Assembly (NCBI RefSeq): GCF_003469205.1
Contig: NZ_QSIN01000012.1
Coordinates: forward strand, 227 to 60,184
DNA: 59,958 bases
Direction: 5' to 3'
Source: Collinsella sp. AM33-4BH
GTDB taxonomy: Bacteria; Actinomycetota; Coriobacteriia; Coriobacteriales; Coriobacteriaceae
Numbering within the stretch: the first letter of the stretch is position 1; each line of letters starts with the position of its first letter. A program made the translations under genes and the position numbers. Of the stretch, positions 45,498 through 53,437 are shown in pieces. The notes beneath the pieces were generated by a model. That model was not told the DNA's origin. It made no database searches and saw nothing but the letters and a program-made list of their open reading frames with translations.

Positions 45498-46385
45498 ATG
45501 TTTGACAATGGACCCGTGCCTGGCCGCAACGACGCTTGCTGGTGCGGCAGTGGCAAAAAATATAAGAAATGTCATAACGCCTTCGACGAGCGCCTCGAGC
45601 GCCTGTGGGAAGAGGGCTGGGAGGTTCTGCCTCGCACGCTCTACAAGACGCCCGCCGATATCGAGGGCATCAAGCGCTCGGCCGCCATCAACGTGGGCGT
45701 GCTCGACTACGTAGGCGAGCACATCGCCGCGGGCATGACCACCAACCAGATCGACCAGATGATCTACGACTACACCGTCGAGCACGGTGGCACGCCGGCC
45801 GACCTCAACTATGAGGGCTACCCCAAGAGCGTTTGCACCTCGATCAACGACGTGGTCTGTCACGGTATCCCCTGCGATACGGACGTGCTGCACGAGGGCG
45901 ACATCATCAACGTGGACTGCTCCACGATCCTAGACGGCTACTTTAGCGACTCGAGCCGCATGTTCTGCATCGGCGAGGTCTCTGCCGAGCGCCAGCGCCT
46001 GGTCGACGTCACCCGCGCCAGCGTGGAGGCGGGTCTGGCTGCCGTCAAGCCGTGGCTGCCGCTCTCCGTGATGGCTGAGGCCGTGCAAAAGACGGTCGAG
46101 GACGCCGGTTTTAGCGTGGTGCGTGAGTACGGCGGACACGGCATCGGTAAGGAGTTCCACGAGGACCCGTTTGTGGGCTTTACCACCGAGGCACCCGATG
46201 TGGACACCATCATGGCTCCGGGCATGGTCTTTACCATCGAGCCTATGGTCAATGCCGGAGCGCCCGACATCAAGATTAGCAAGGGTGACGGTTGGTGCGT
46301 GCGCACCAAGGACGGCAGCGATTCGGCCCAGTGCGAGGTACAGCTCGTAGTGACCGAGGACGGTTACGAGCTGCTGAGCTGGTAG
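45498..46385 (+). CDS. map: Methionine aminopeptidase type I with N-terminal SEC-C zinc motif
   Basis: Removes N-terminal Met from new proteins; 295 aa. The N-terminal SEC-C motif CWCGSGKKYKKCH (Cys14, Cys16, Cys25, His26) is followed by the catalytic pita-bread domain. Metal ligands are recognisable: Asp140, Asp151, His214, Glu248 and Glu280; His122 lies in VVCHGIP. GGAAG lies 7 nt before the ATG. SEC-C may bring the enzyme to the ribosome, as known for related plastid and bacterial forms. A strong terminator follows. Confidence 0.96.
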   Translation: MFDNGPVPGRNDACWCGSGKKYKKCHNAFDERLERLWEEGWEVLPRTLYKTPADIEGIKRSAAINVGVLDYVGEHIAAGMTTNQIDQMIYDYTVEHGGTPADLNYEGYPKSVCTSINDVVCHGIPCDTDVLHEGDIINVDCSTILDGYFSDSSRMFCIGEVSAERQRLVDVTRASVEAGLAAVKPWLPLSVMAEAVQKTVEDAGFSVVREYGGHGIGKEFHEDPFVGFTTEAPDVDTIMAPGMVFTIEPMVNAGAPDIKISKGDGWCVRTKDGSDSAQCEVQLVVTEDGYELLSW

Positions 46386-46395
46386 CCGTGGATGA

Positions 46396-46446
46396 GCCGG
46401 GCTTCGCGATGGATATGTTAACCATCGCGAAGCCCGGCGTTTTTAT
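46396..46446 (+). terminator. Rho-independent terminator of map
   Basis: Perfect 17-bp stem GCCGGGCTTCGCGATGG and complement (46396-46412 and 46422-46438) followed by GTTTTTAT. Confidence 0.95.
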
Positions 46447-46448
46447 AG

Positions 46449-46500
46449 CGTTTTGCCTGATAAAACCTGACAAAATAAACCTGTCCCTTTTTGGCAGGTC
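46449..46500. repeat. Family-E hairpin, copy E3
   Basis: Stem ACCTGACAAAA (46465-46475) / TTTTGGCAGGT (46489-46499), loop TAAACCTGTCCCT, left flank GTTTTGCCTGATA. Its right arm ends 19 nt before the GTG start of the dehydrogenase gene. Confidence 0.85.
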
Positions 46501-46518
46501 GAGCGGAGAGGACTGCTT

Positions 46519-47454
46519 GTGAACATCCTGGTTTTGCTGCCCGTCAACGACCGCCATCGCGCAATTCTTGAGTCGAGCGCTCCGGGCGAGGACTTTATCT
46601 ACACGAGCTCCGACGCCGCCACGCGCGAGCAGGTCGCCGATGCCGACGTGATCCTGGGCAACATCGACCCTGACATGCTCACGGCATGCGAGCATCTCCA
46701 GCTGTTGCAATTGCAGACCGCCGGCCATGACGACTACCTTGCCGCTGGCACCGTGCCGGCTGACGCCAAGCTGTCTTGCTCGATCGGCGCCTACGGTCAG
46801 GCCGTGAGCGAGCACATGTTTGCCATGGTCCTTTCCATGATGAAGCGCCTGCCCGGCTACCAGGACCTGCAGCGCGAGCATCGCTGGGAGGACTTGGGGC
46901 CGGTCGCCTCGCTCAAAAATGCCAACGTGCTGGTGCTGGGCGCGGGCGATATCGGCGGCCACTTTGCCACGCTCTGCCGCAGCATGGGTGCGCACGTCCG
47001 CGGCATCAAGCGCCATCCGCTCGTCTATCCCATTGTGTTTGAGGACATGGACGGCATGGATGCCCTGTCCGAGCGCCTAGCCGAGGCCGACATCGTCGCA
47101 TCCTTTATGCCCAGCACACCCGAGACCCGCGGCCTGGCGAACGCCGAGTTCTTCGCCGCGATGAAACCGGGCGCCTTCTTTACCAACGGCGGCCGCGGCG
47201 ATCTTGTGGTCGCCGACGACTTGGTTGCCGCCCTGGAGTCGGGACATCTTGCCGGCGCTGCGGTCGACGTCACCGACCCCGAGCCCCTGCCTGCGACAAG
47301 CCCCCTGTGGGATGCGCCCAACATGCTCATCACGCCGCACGTCTCCGGCTGGTTCCACCTGGCAGCCACGCTCAACAACGTGGTCGACATCGCCGCCGAG
47401 AATCTACGTCATCTTCAGGCCGGAGAAACGCTGCGCTGCTGGATTGAACACTAA
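46519..47454 (+). CDS. D-isomer-specific 2-hydroxyacid dehydrogenase family protein
   Basis: 311 aa from a GTG start (GGAGAGG upstream). NAD(P)-binding motif VLVLGAGDIGGHFATLCRSM at about residues 136-155; catalytic Arg in FTNGGRGDLV, Glu in DPEPLP and His in ITPHVSGW. Reduces or oxidises a 2-keto/2-hydroxy acid in the cytosol; the substrate is open. It stands alone between map and the convergent aminopeptidase gene. Confidence 0.93.
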   Translation: MNILVLLPVNDRHRAILESSAPGEDFIYTSSDAATREQVADADVILGNIDPDMLTACEHLQLLQLQTAGHDDYLAAGTVPADAKLSCSIGAYGQAVSEHMFAMVLSMMKRLPGYQDLQREHRWEDLGPVASLKNANVLVLGAGDIGGHFATLCRSMGAHVRGIKRHPLVYPIVFEDMDGMDALSERLAEADIVASFMPSTPETRGLANAEFFAAMKPGAFFTNGGRGDLVVADDLVAALESGHLAGAAVDVTDPEPLPATSPLWDAPNMLITPHVSGWFHLAATLNNVVDIAAENLRHLQAGETLRCWIEH

Positions 47455-47456
47455 GC

Positions 47457-47484
47457 ATTACGCCGTTCTAACGAACGGCGTAAT
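47457..47484 (+). terminator. Hairpin just after the 2-hydroxyacid dehydrogenase gene
   Basis: ATTACGCCGTTC-TAAC-GAACGGCGTAAT (12-bp perfect stem). No U tract follows, so it may block exonucleases rather than terminate. Confidence 0.7.
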
Positions 47485-47495
47485 GAGCCGACGCT

Positions 47496-47600
47496 GCGAG
47501 CCCGCCGTTTGGCCAATCTGCCGCTCAATTTCAAAGGCGCGACCAGAAGGTCAGCGCCTTTTCATTTCACGGCACCTTGGCTCAAACGGCGGGCTCTCGC
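47496..47600. repeat. Nested palindrome with internal terminator hairpin
   Basis: Outer arms around CCCGCCGTTTG (47496-47514) and CAAACGGCGGG (47579-47600), with 2-3 indels, enclose AAAGGCGC / GCGCCTTT (47533-47540 and 47554-47561) followed by TTCATTT. The layout repeats the long-arm-plus-inner-hairpin design seen at 2-146. Confidence 0.75.
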
Positions 47601-47685
47601 TGACTTTTGTTCAACCTGCGGCGTTTCGCTGGCGTCGGCTTCATCTGCAAGCCTTAGCAGTTCCGTCTTGCCGTTGGCGTTGTGG

Positions 47686-47739
47686 CATTTGCCCAGATAA
47701 AACCTGCCAAAATTAACATCCCTTTTTTGGCAGGTTTTA
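47686..47739. repeat. Family-E hairpin, copy E4 (abuts the aminopeptidase stop codon)
   Basis: Stem AAACCTGCCAAAA (47700-47712) / TTTTGGCAGGTTT (47725-47737), loop TTAACATCCCTT, left flank TTTGCCCAGATA. The stop codon of the minus-strand M18 gene is 47737-47739. Confidence 0.87.
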
Positions 47740-49122
47740 GAGTTCCACGCTTTCGGCTCCGTTGATGGTTAGGTTGCGCTCGTAGAAGGCGGTGAGGGCG
47801 CGGATGGCGTACATCACGTCGCGTACGCCGCCGGTCTCGTAGCTCGAGTGCATGGCCAGCTGCGGCAGGCCCACGTCCACGGCGTGCATGCTCGCCTGCA
47901 TGTTCGACAGGTTGCCAAGCGTGGAGCCGCCGGCCATATCGCTCTTGTTGGCGAAGGCCTGCGTGGGCACGTCGGCGTCATCGCAGATGGCCTGGAACAC
48001 CGCGCGACTAAAGGCATCGGTGCAGTAGTGCTGGTTGGCGGCCTCCTTGATGACGATGCCGCCGTTGAGCACAACCTGGTTGCGGGCGTCGCACTTCTCG
48101 GCGTGGTTGGGGTGCACGGCATGCGCGTTGTCGCAGCTCACGAGCATCGAAGCGGCAAGCGCACGGTGGTACGACTCGTCGTCAAAGCCCAGCGATCCGT
48201 TAATGCGGCGCAGCGCATCGGCCAAGAACGTCGACATGGCGCCCTGCTTGGTCTCGGAGCCAACTTCCTCGTTATCAAAGCAGCAGAAGACCGAAACGTC
48301 GTGCGCGTTCTCAGCACCCAAAAATGCCTGCAGCGAGGTGTAGGCGCAGGCCAGGTCGTCGAGCTTGGGCGTCGAGATAAACTCGTCGGCCCAGCCCCAA
48401 ATGCGCGCATCCTGACGATTGACCAGGAACAGGTCGCGGCCCAAAATTTGCTCGGGCTCAACGTCCAACTCGTCGGCGATCAGGGCGTCAAAATCTCCCT
48501 GCTTGAGTTCGCCAGCGCTGATGAGCGGGCACAGGTCGACGGCGCGATTGGGAGCAAAGCCCTCGTTAACGCCGCGGTTCATATGGATAGCAAGGCTCGG
48601 AATGATAGCGACCTCGCGCTCGGTGGCGAGCAGGCGGCTCTCAATACGGTCGCCCTCGCGCACCAACACGCGGCCCGCGAGCGCCAGCGGACGGTCGAAC
48701 CAGGTGTAGTCGATCATGCCGCCGTAGGCCTCGGTGTTCAGGCGCAGCGTCTCGCCCGCGCCGTCGAGCTCGGGCACGGCCTTAACCTTAAACGTCGGCG
48801 AGTCGCTGTGCGACGCCGTCAGCTGAAAATGGTAGTCGCCGGCAACGCCGTCCTCGCCCCACGTAGCAGCCAGGTCCTCGCCCACCTTAAAGGCAACAAC
48901 GCTCGAGGTGTTGCGCTGCGTGTAATAACGCCCGCCCGGCTCGATGTCCCACGCCGCGTTCTCGGGCAGGTAGGTAAAGCCCGCCTCGTCGAGCTCGGCC
49001 ATAATAGTCGCCGCCGTATGGAACATGCTGGGGCATGCCTCGATAAAGTCGATGAGGTCGTTGGCGGCCTCGATATCGTCGGCCGTCACATGCGCGCGCT
49101 CGGGCGTTTCCTGATCCGTCAT
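47737..49122 (-). CDS. M18 family aminopeptidase
   Basis: 461 aa zinc aminopeptidase of the aspartyl-aminopeptidase family, normally a dodecameric cytosolic shell. Motifs: FIEACPSMFHTAA near the N-terminus, metal-binding HSDSPTFKVK, CFDNEEVGS and SCDNAHAVHPNHAEK, and a C-terminal MAMHSSYETGG-like block (here LAMHSSYETGGVRD). ATG 49122 has AAGGGGAG 3 nt upstream; longer in-frame starts lack ribosome sites. Its stop overlaps a family-E hairpin. Confidence 0.95.
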   Translation of the reverse strand: MTDQETPERAHVTADDIEAANDLIDFIEACPSMFHTAATIMAELDEAGFTYLPENAAWDIEPGGRYYTQRNTSSVVAFKVGEDLAATWGEDGVAGDYHFQLTASHSDSPTFKVKAVPELDGAGETLRLNTEAYGGMIDYTWFDRPLALAGRVLVREGDRIESRLLATEREVAIIPSLAIHMNRGVNEGFAPNRAVDLCPLISAGELKQGDFDALIADELDVEPEQILGRDLFLVNRQDARIWGWADEFISTPKLDDLACAYTSLQAFLGAENAHDVSVFCCFDNEEVGSETKQGAMSTFLADALRRINGSLGFDDESYHRALAASMLVSCDNAHAVHPNHAEKCDARNQVVLNGGIVIKEAANQHYCTDAFSRAVFQAICDDADVPTQAFANKSDMAGGSTLGNLSNMQASMHAVDVGLPQLAMHSSYETGGVRDVMYAIRALTAFYERNLTINGAESVEL

Positions 49123-49283
49123 GCTCTCCCCTTTCGCTGGGTTGATGGTCCCCTCCAGCATACCCCGCCGCGCCAGTGCCGTGCCTTTCATTCCATGTTT
49201 AATCCCGCGCCGCTCGCCAAGTTGAGCCATCATGTCCGTGCACCTTTTGCGACAATTACGCTAACAGGACGAAAGGAGCCGTC

Positions 49284-50369
49284 ATGAAGCCACGTAACAT
49301 TGCCATCGCCTGCGGTGTCGCGGGAGTCGCCGTCGGCCTTGCCGCTGCCACCGGCATCGTTTATCACAAACAAATCAAGTCCGCCGCGTCACTCAAACGC
49401 TTGACCGGCTACGCGGATGGCTATGACCTGTACGAAATCGACATTGCCTACGACTACGATCTTGATCGCATCATCGCCGCTGGCGTGCGCGACGACCAGG
49501 CCTATATCGATGCCGTGGTGGCGCAGGTGCTGCCCGGTGTGCCGGCACATGTCCAGGCGCCCCAGTTTGCCTGCAGCGCTTTTGTCGCCGTAGATGCCGA
49601 AGGCCGCGTGCGCACCGGTCGCAATTACGACTTTAAGGACGACACCTCGGCGCTGCTGGTGCGTAATCACCCACACGGCGGCTATGCCTCCATCGGGTTT
49701 GCCGCCCTTAACAACCTGGGCGATAACACTCCGCTTGACTCCGTCGCCGGACGCGCCGCGGCGTTGATGGGCCCGTTTGCCCAGCTCGACGGTGTTAACG
49801 AATGCGGCGTGTCCATTGCCGTACTCACTCTGGATTCCAAACCCTGTGACCAGGACACGCAGCGCCCCGTCATCAACACTTCGCTCGCCATCCGCCTGGT
49901 GCTCGACCGCGCGGCTACCACGCAGGAGGCCGTCGACCTGTTTTCTGCCTACGACATGCACGCCATGGCAGGACGCGATTACCACTTCTTTATCAACGAC
50001 GCCGCCGGTGACGCGCGCGTAGTAGAGTGGGATCCGCGCGATCCGGACCGCGCTTTCAAAGCGACTCCTGTACGCCAGGTTACAAACTTCTACGCCTGCT
50101 ATGGCGACGAAGTGCTGCCCAACCAAAAGAATGGCGAGCTGGGCCATGGTAAAGAGCGCGCCGTCGCAATCGCCGATGTCCTCGACGCCCATGCCGGCGC
50201 CCAAGACGAGGCAGTCGCTTGGAAGGCCCTTCGCGCTGCGGCGCAAGAGCCCAATCCGGAAGACATCACCAGCAACACGCAGTGGTCGGTCGTCTTTGAC
50301 AACACCGAGCCCGCTGCCGCCATCACGCTGCGCCGCCATTGGGGCGACGTCGACGCCTTCGCGCTGTAA
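49284..50369 (+). CDS. Linear amide C-N hydrolase of the choloylglycine hydrolase family, with N-terminal anchor
   Basis: 361 aa. The N-terminus has a signal or anchor segment (ACGVAGVAVGLAAATGIVY, 9-27). The Ntn core starts at Cys97 in FACSAFVA. Arg113 and Asp116 in GRNYDFK fall 16 and 19 residues after Cys97, exactly as Arg18 and Asp21 follow Cys2 in bile salt hydrolase, so Cys97 is the likely nucleophile. In that family the Cys must become N-terminal, so about 96 residues would have to be removed here. Substrate could be bile amide, acyl-homoserine lactone, penicillin V or N-acyl amide; the sequence does not decide. GAAAGGAG precedes the ATG. Confidence 0.85.
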   Translation: MKPRNIAIACGVAGVAVGLAAATGIVYHKQIKSAASLKRLTGYADGYDLYEIDIAYDYDLDRIIAAGVRDDQAYIDAVVAQVLPGVPAHVQAPQFACSAFVAVDAEGRVRTGRNYDFKDDTSALLVRNHPHGGYASIGFAALNNLGDNTPLDSVAGRAAALMGPFAQLDGVNECGVSIAVLTLDSKPCDQDTQRPVINTSLAIRLVLDRAATTQEAVDLFSAYDMHAMAGRDYHFFINDAAGDARVVEWDPRDPDRAFKATPVRQVTNFYACYGDEVLPNQKNGELGHGKERAVAIADVLDAHAGAQDEAVAWKALRAAAQEPNPEDITSNTQWSVVFDNTEPAAAITLRRHWGDVDAFAL

Positions 50370-50438
50370 GGAGCCAGGCCCGTCGTCCTTACGCTCGCCT
50401 GACGCTGCTTACATTTCTATACGCTTGAGCTAACACGT

Positions 50439-50471
50439 TTTACCTCCGCATCAACAGTGTGCGGGGGTAAA
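50439..50471 (+). promoter_or_regulatory. Hairpin in the region upstream of pfkA
   Basis: TTTACCTCCGCA / TGCGGGGGTAAA (50439-50450 and 50460-50471, one G-T pair). It is placed 38 nt before the phosphofructokinase start. It may be the terminator of the upstream gene or part of the leader. Confidence 0.5.
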
Positions 50472-50509
50472 CTTATGCGCATGTTATAACTTGCCCGGAA
50501 GGATTCATC

Positions 50510-51589
50510 ATGCTCAGGATCGGTCTTCTTACCAGTGGCGGCGACTGCCAGGCGCTCAACGCCACCATGCGCGGCATCGTCAAAACGCTCATGACCAATA
50601 GCGAAGAGCCTATCGAGATCTACGGTTTTGAGGACGGCTATCAGGGCCTTATCTACAGCAGGTTCCGCGTTATGACTCCCGCCGATTTTAGCGGCATCCT
50701 CACCCGCGGCGGCACTATCCTGGGCACGAGCCGCACGCCGTTCAAGCGCCTGAACATTCCCGAGGCCGACGGCGTCGAGAAGGTGCCCGCGATGGTCCAC
50801 ACCTATCACAAGTTGCAGCTCGACTGCCTGTTTATGCTGGGCGGTAACGGCTCCACCAAGACTGCCAACCGCCTGCGCGAAGAGGGCCTCAACGTTATCG
50901 CCCTGCCCAAGACCATCGATAACGACACCTGGGGCACCGAGTTGACGTTTGGCTTTACGAGCGCCATCGACGTCGCCACCAAGTGCATCGACGACATCCA
51001 CACCACTGCCTCGAGTCACGGCCGCGTGTTCGTTATCGAGATCATGGGCCACAAGGTTGGCTGGATCCCGCTGTACGCCGGCGTCGCGGGCGGTGCGGAT
51101 GTCATCTTGATTCCCGAGATCCCCTACGACATGGATAACGTCATCAAGACCATCGAGCATCGCATGGAGACCGGCAGCCGCTTTACGATCGTAGCCGTCG
51201 CCGAGGGCGCTATCTCCAAGGAGGACGCGGCGCTGTCCAAGAAGGAGTACAAGAAGAAGCTCGCTGAGCGTACGAGCCCGTCGATCGTCTACGACATCGC
51301 CAAGGAGATCGAGGCCAAGACCGGTCGCGAGACCCGCGTCGCCATCCCCGGTCACACGCAGCGCGGCGGCCAGCCCGACGCTCAGGACCGCATCTTTGCG
51401 ACCCAGTGCGGCGTCGAGGCCGCGCTTGGCTGCCTGCGCGGCGAGTTTGGCTACATGATTGCCCTGCGCGACGGCAAGATGTGCCACATGCCGCTCGAGG
51501 ATGTCGCCGGCAAGCTCAAATATGTCGACCCGCAGAGCGATCTGGTGCGCGAGGCCAAGGCGTTGGGCATCAGCTTCGGCGACGAATAG
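50510..51589 (+). CDS. pfkA: 6-phosphofructokinase with mixed phosphoryl-donor signature
   Basis: Phosphorylates fructose 6-phosphate in glycolysis; 359 aa. N-terminal LLTSGGDCQALNA (7-17 region), substrate loop LPKTIDNDTWG (132-142). At the donor site the sequence is GGNGSTK (111-117): Asn113 replaces the usual Asp103 of E. coli PfkA, position 104 is Gly as in ATP enzymes, and position 124 is Lys134 (PKTIDND) as in pyrophosphate enzymes. Donor (ATP or PPi) cannot be fixed by reading. CGGAAGG precedes the ATG. Confidence 0.93.
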   Translation: MLRIGLLTSGGDCQALNATMRGIVKTLMTNSEEPIEIYGFEDGYQGLIYSRFRVMTPADFSGILTRGGTILGTSRTPFKRLNIPEADGVEKVPAMVHTYHKLQLDCLFMLGGNGSTKTANRLREEGLNVIALPKTIDNDTWGTELTFGFTSAIDVATKCIDDIHTTASSHGRVFVIEIMGHKVGWIPLYAGVAGGADVILIPEIPYDMDNVIKTIEHRMETGSRFTIVAVAEGAISKEDAALSKKEYKKKLAERTSPSIVYDIAKEIEAKTGRETRVAIPGHTQRGGQPDAQDRIFATQCGVEAALGCLRGEFGYMIALRDGKMCHMPLEDVAGKLKYVDPQSDLVREAKALGISFGDE

Positions 51590-51617
51590 CCTCGGCCGAA
51601 ACTGCTCTCATCGGAGA

Positions 51618-51728
51618 CCCCAGGGCTTACCTCCCAAATCGTCCTCGGACATGTCAGGATCCCGCCGTGCGCTCCGCGCGGCGGGATCCTTCCGTCCTGC
51701 GGAAAGATTTGGGAGGTAAGCCCTGGGG
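51618..51728. repeat. Large nested palindrome with conserved core (family A, copy 2)
   Basis: Perfect 23-bp arms (51618-51640 and 51706-51728), inner 12-bp stem AGGATCCCGCCG / CGGCGGGATCCT (51656-51667 and 51679-51690). The unpaired strands, read on the minus strand, are TTTCCGCAGGAC and ATGTCCGAGGAC, matching 40-51 and 97-108 of copy 1. Arms and inner stem are unrelated to copy 1. It follows the pfkA stop codon by 28 nt. Confidence 0.9.
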
Positions 51729-51865
51729 CCTCCTGCGGTAACTAGGGAGGCCGAGGCTATTCGTCTTCTTGCTGCAAGTGCGTGGGCTGAGATTTTGGGA
51801 TGTTGCAGGCTCTTAGCTGAGAGTAGCACTGACATTTGTCCTGAAATGGCTGGTCGTTAGGGGTT

Positions 51866-51931
51866 GCTACCGGTAGTTGCGGTAGGGTTGGGGCAGATTC
51901 TAACTAGAAATGGTGGTCGCTACCGGTTGTT
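51866..51931. promoter_or_regulatory. Direct repeat GCTACCGGTWGTT upstream of the XRE gene
   Basis: Two copies at 51866-51878 and 51919-51931, 53 bp apart, each containing the palindromic CTACCGGT. They are candidate operators of the XRE regulator whose gene starts at 51983. The rest of the 393-bp gap 51590-51982 holds the family-A palindrome and no gene. Confidence 0.5.
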
Positions 51932-51982
51932 CTCGGCATACTCGGCTCATTCGATTACGGTCACCACATGAAAGGAACTGCC

Positions 51983-52921
51983 ATGGATCTTGCGATGGCA
52001 CAGCGCCTCGTCGATCGCCGCAAAGCCGCTGGGCTTTCTCAAGAGGCACTTGCTGCACAGCTGGGCGTAAGCCGCCAGGCTGTCAGTAAATGGGAGCGCA
52101 GCGAATCCTCGCCCGATACCGATAACCTTATTGCACTCGCCGCGCTGTATGGCGTGTCGCTGGATGAGCTGCTGTATGGGGAGGCGGTGGATAGCACTGA
52201 TGACTCGCAAGCTGATGATGAGGCACGGAACAGCAACGCCGGCACCAAAGCTTCAGATGAGGCTGAAGAGGCTGAGGCTTCTACTGAGCACGCTGATTGC
52301 AGCGATAAGCCACTTGTCGATATTTCCCTCGCGCGCGGTATCCACGTCATTGATCCCAATAAAGGCGAGGAAGTCCATGTTGGCTGGAGCGGCATCCATG
52401 TGACCAACGAGCGCAAGGGCGAAGAGGTGCATGTGGGGCCGGACGGCGTGCATATCGATACGCTTGAGGACGATGGACATAGCGTACGCACCAATGACGA
52501 CGGCACCGTCACCATCGACGGCGAGACGTTTTCCAGCTGGAAGGAAGCACACGACAAGCTCGACCATCATGGCAAGCATTTCCACACCAAGGTCGGACGT
52601 GCATGGAACAAATTCCCCTTCCCCGCACTTGTCACTCTCGCCTATCTGGTGCTCGGCATTGTCTACGGCACATGGGGCATGGGGCTTTTCCTCGTCTTTC
52701 TGGTTCCCGTCTACTACGCGATTGGTGACTTCATCGATCGGCGCCACCTGTCTAAGCTGATCGAGGCCATCTACCCGGCAGCCGCCATCGCTTGGTTCCT
52801 CTACATGTGGCTCTGTTTGGGACAGCCCCATCCTGCATGGATCATCCTCATCACGATTCCCGTCATAAAGGCGCTCATGCGCTGGTGCCGCAAACAATGG
52901 AAGTGCCGCAAACAGGCCTAA
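51983..52921 (+). CDS. XRE-family regulator with repeat module and C-terminal membrane domain
   Basis: 312 aa from ATG 51983 (AAAGGA 6 nt upstream). The HTH_3 domain covers residues 6-62 (GLSQEALAAQLGVSRQAVSKW). An acidic linker follows (66-110). Two tandem about 18-residue repeats, KGEEVHVGWSGIHVTNER (127-144) and KGEEVHVGPDGVHIDTLED (145-163), form a beta-rich module. About three hydrophobic segments lie between 213 and 300, so the regulator is probably membrane-tethered with DNA-binding, linker and repeat domains all cytosolic. Two direct repeats upstream may be its operators. No partner gene. Confidence 0.88.
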   Translation: MDLAMAQRLVDRRKAAGLSQEALAAQLGVSRQAVSKWERSESSPDTDNLIALAALYGVSLDELLYGEAVDSTDDSQADDEARNSNAGTKASDEAEEAEASTEHADCSDKPLVDISLARGIHVIDPNKGEEVHVGWSGIHVTNERKGEEVHVGPDGVHIDTLEDDGHSVRTNDDGTVTIDGETFSSWKEAHDKLDHHGKHFHTKVGRAWNKFPFPALVTLAYLVLGIVYGTWGMGLFLVFLVPVYYAIGDFIDRRHLSKLIEAIYPAAAIAWFLYMWLCLGQPHPAWIILITIPVIKALMRWCRKQWKCRKQA

Positions 52922-52966
52922 CACGCTCCGACCCACCAGCACCCAACCACCCCCGCCCTTCTCCTA

Positions 52967-53032
52967 AGTTGCGGTGAGATAGGGACTGTTTTGAAGCTCC
53001 AAAGCGCCAAACAGTCCGTATATCACCGCAAC
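52967..53032. repeat. Family-D palindrome, copy 2
   Basis: AGTTGCGGTGAGATAGGGAC (52967-52986, arm continues to 52991) pairs with GTCCGTATATCACCGCAAC (53014-53032, arm begins 53009) with two to three mismatches. It shares GTTGCGGTGA with 45379-45445 while the inner arm (GGACTGTTT) differs. Confidence 0.85.
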
Positions 53033-53096
53033 CTACAAACAACTGGGTCAGTTCCGGCACGGAGATTAGCATTGAGCTGACCACGCGCCAAGAAAA

Positions 53097-53236
53097 GGGC
53101 CTATTTACTACGTTTAACTCGAGAGGGCCGACCATACCCGCCTTTTCCGAATATTAGCAAGCCCTCTACCTGCGGTTTTAATTTCATAATCTTTGTCATG
53201 GTCGAGGGTGTGGTAGCAAACGTAGTAGATAGGCCC
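53097..53236. repeat. Nested palindrome, family B copy 2
   Basis: Arms GGGCCTATTTACTACGTTT (53097-53115) / AAACGTAGTAGATAGGCCC (53218-53236), one mismatch. An inner pair CGACCAT / ATGGTCG (53129-53135 and 53198-53204) follows. On the minus strand the interior holds AAAACCGCAGG (53169-53179), shared with the elements at 21712 and 59583. It occupies the 513-bp gap 52922-53434 with family-D copy 2 and hairpin E5; no convincing gene there. Confidence 0.82.
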
Positions 53237-53352
53237 GTTTTGCGGCATACGACCCATTCAAGCCCAATCTCGAAGGCTAAAGAGAGCCTCTCATCCACGC
53301 CTGCGAGCGAAAGCCAAATAGAATGAAAGGCAAATGGAAAGCCCGTTTGACG

Positions 53353-53394
53353 GGGCAAACGCCGGGCCACCTAATGGTTGTCCGGCGTTTGCCC
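53353..53394. repeat. 13-bp perfect hairpin fused to family-E copy E5
   Basis: GGGCAAACGCCGG (53353-53365) / CCGGCGTTTGCCC (53382-53394). Its right arm overlaps the GTTTGCCCAGATA flank that precedes the E5 hairpin. Confidence 0.85.
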
Positions 53395-53437
53395 AGATAA
53401 AACCTGTAAAATAAACCTGTCCCTTTTTGGCAGGTTA
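53387..53437. repeat. Family-E hairpin, copy E5 (abuts the ABC permease stop codon)
   Basis: Stem AACCTGTAAAA / TTTTTGGCAGGTT (right arm 53424-53436), loop with TAAACCTGTCCC, left flank GTTTGCCCAGATA. The left arm has a 1-2 nt change that weakens pairing. The permease stop codon is 53435-53437. Confidence 0.82.

Noticed and set aside
53101..53370. 89-codon minus-strand open frame in the 53-kb gap
   Set aside because: Most of it is the inside of the family-B palindrome; composition and repeat content argue against a gene, though a short peptide cannot be fully excluded.
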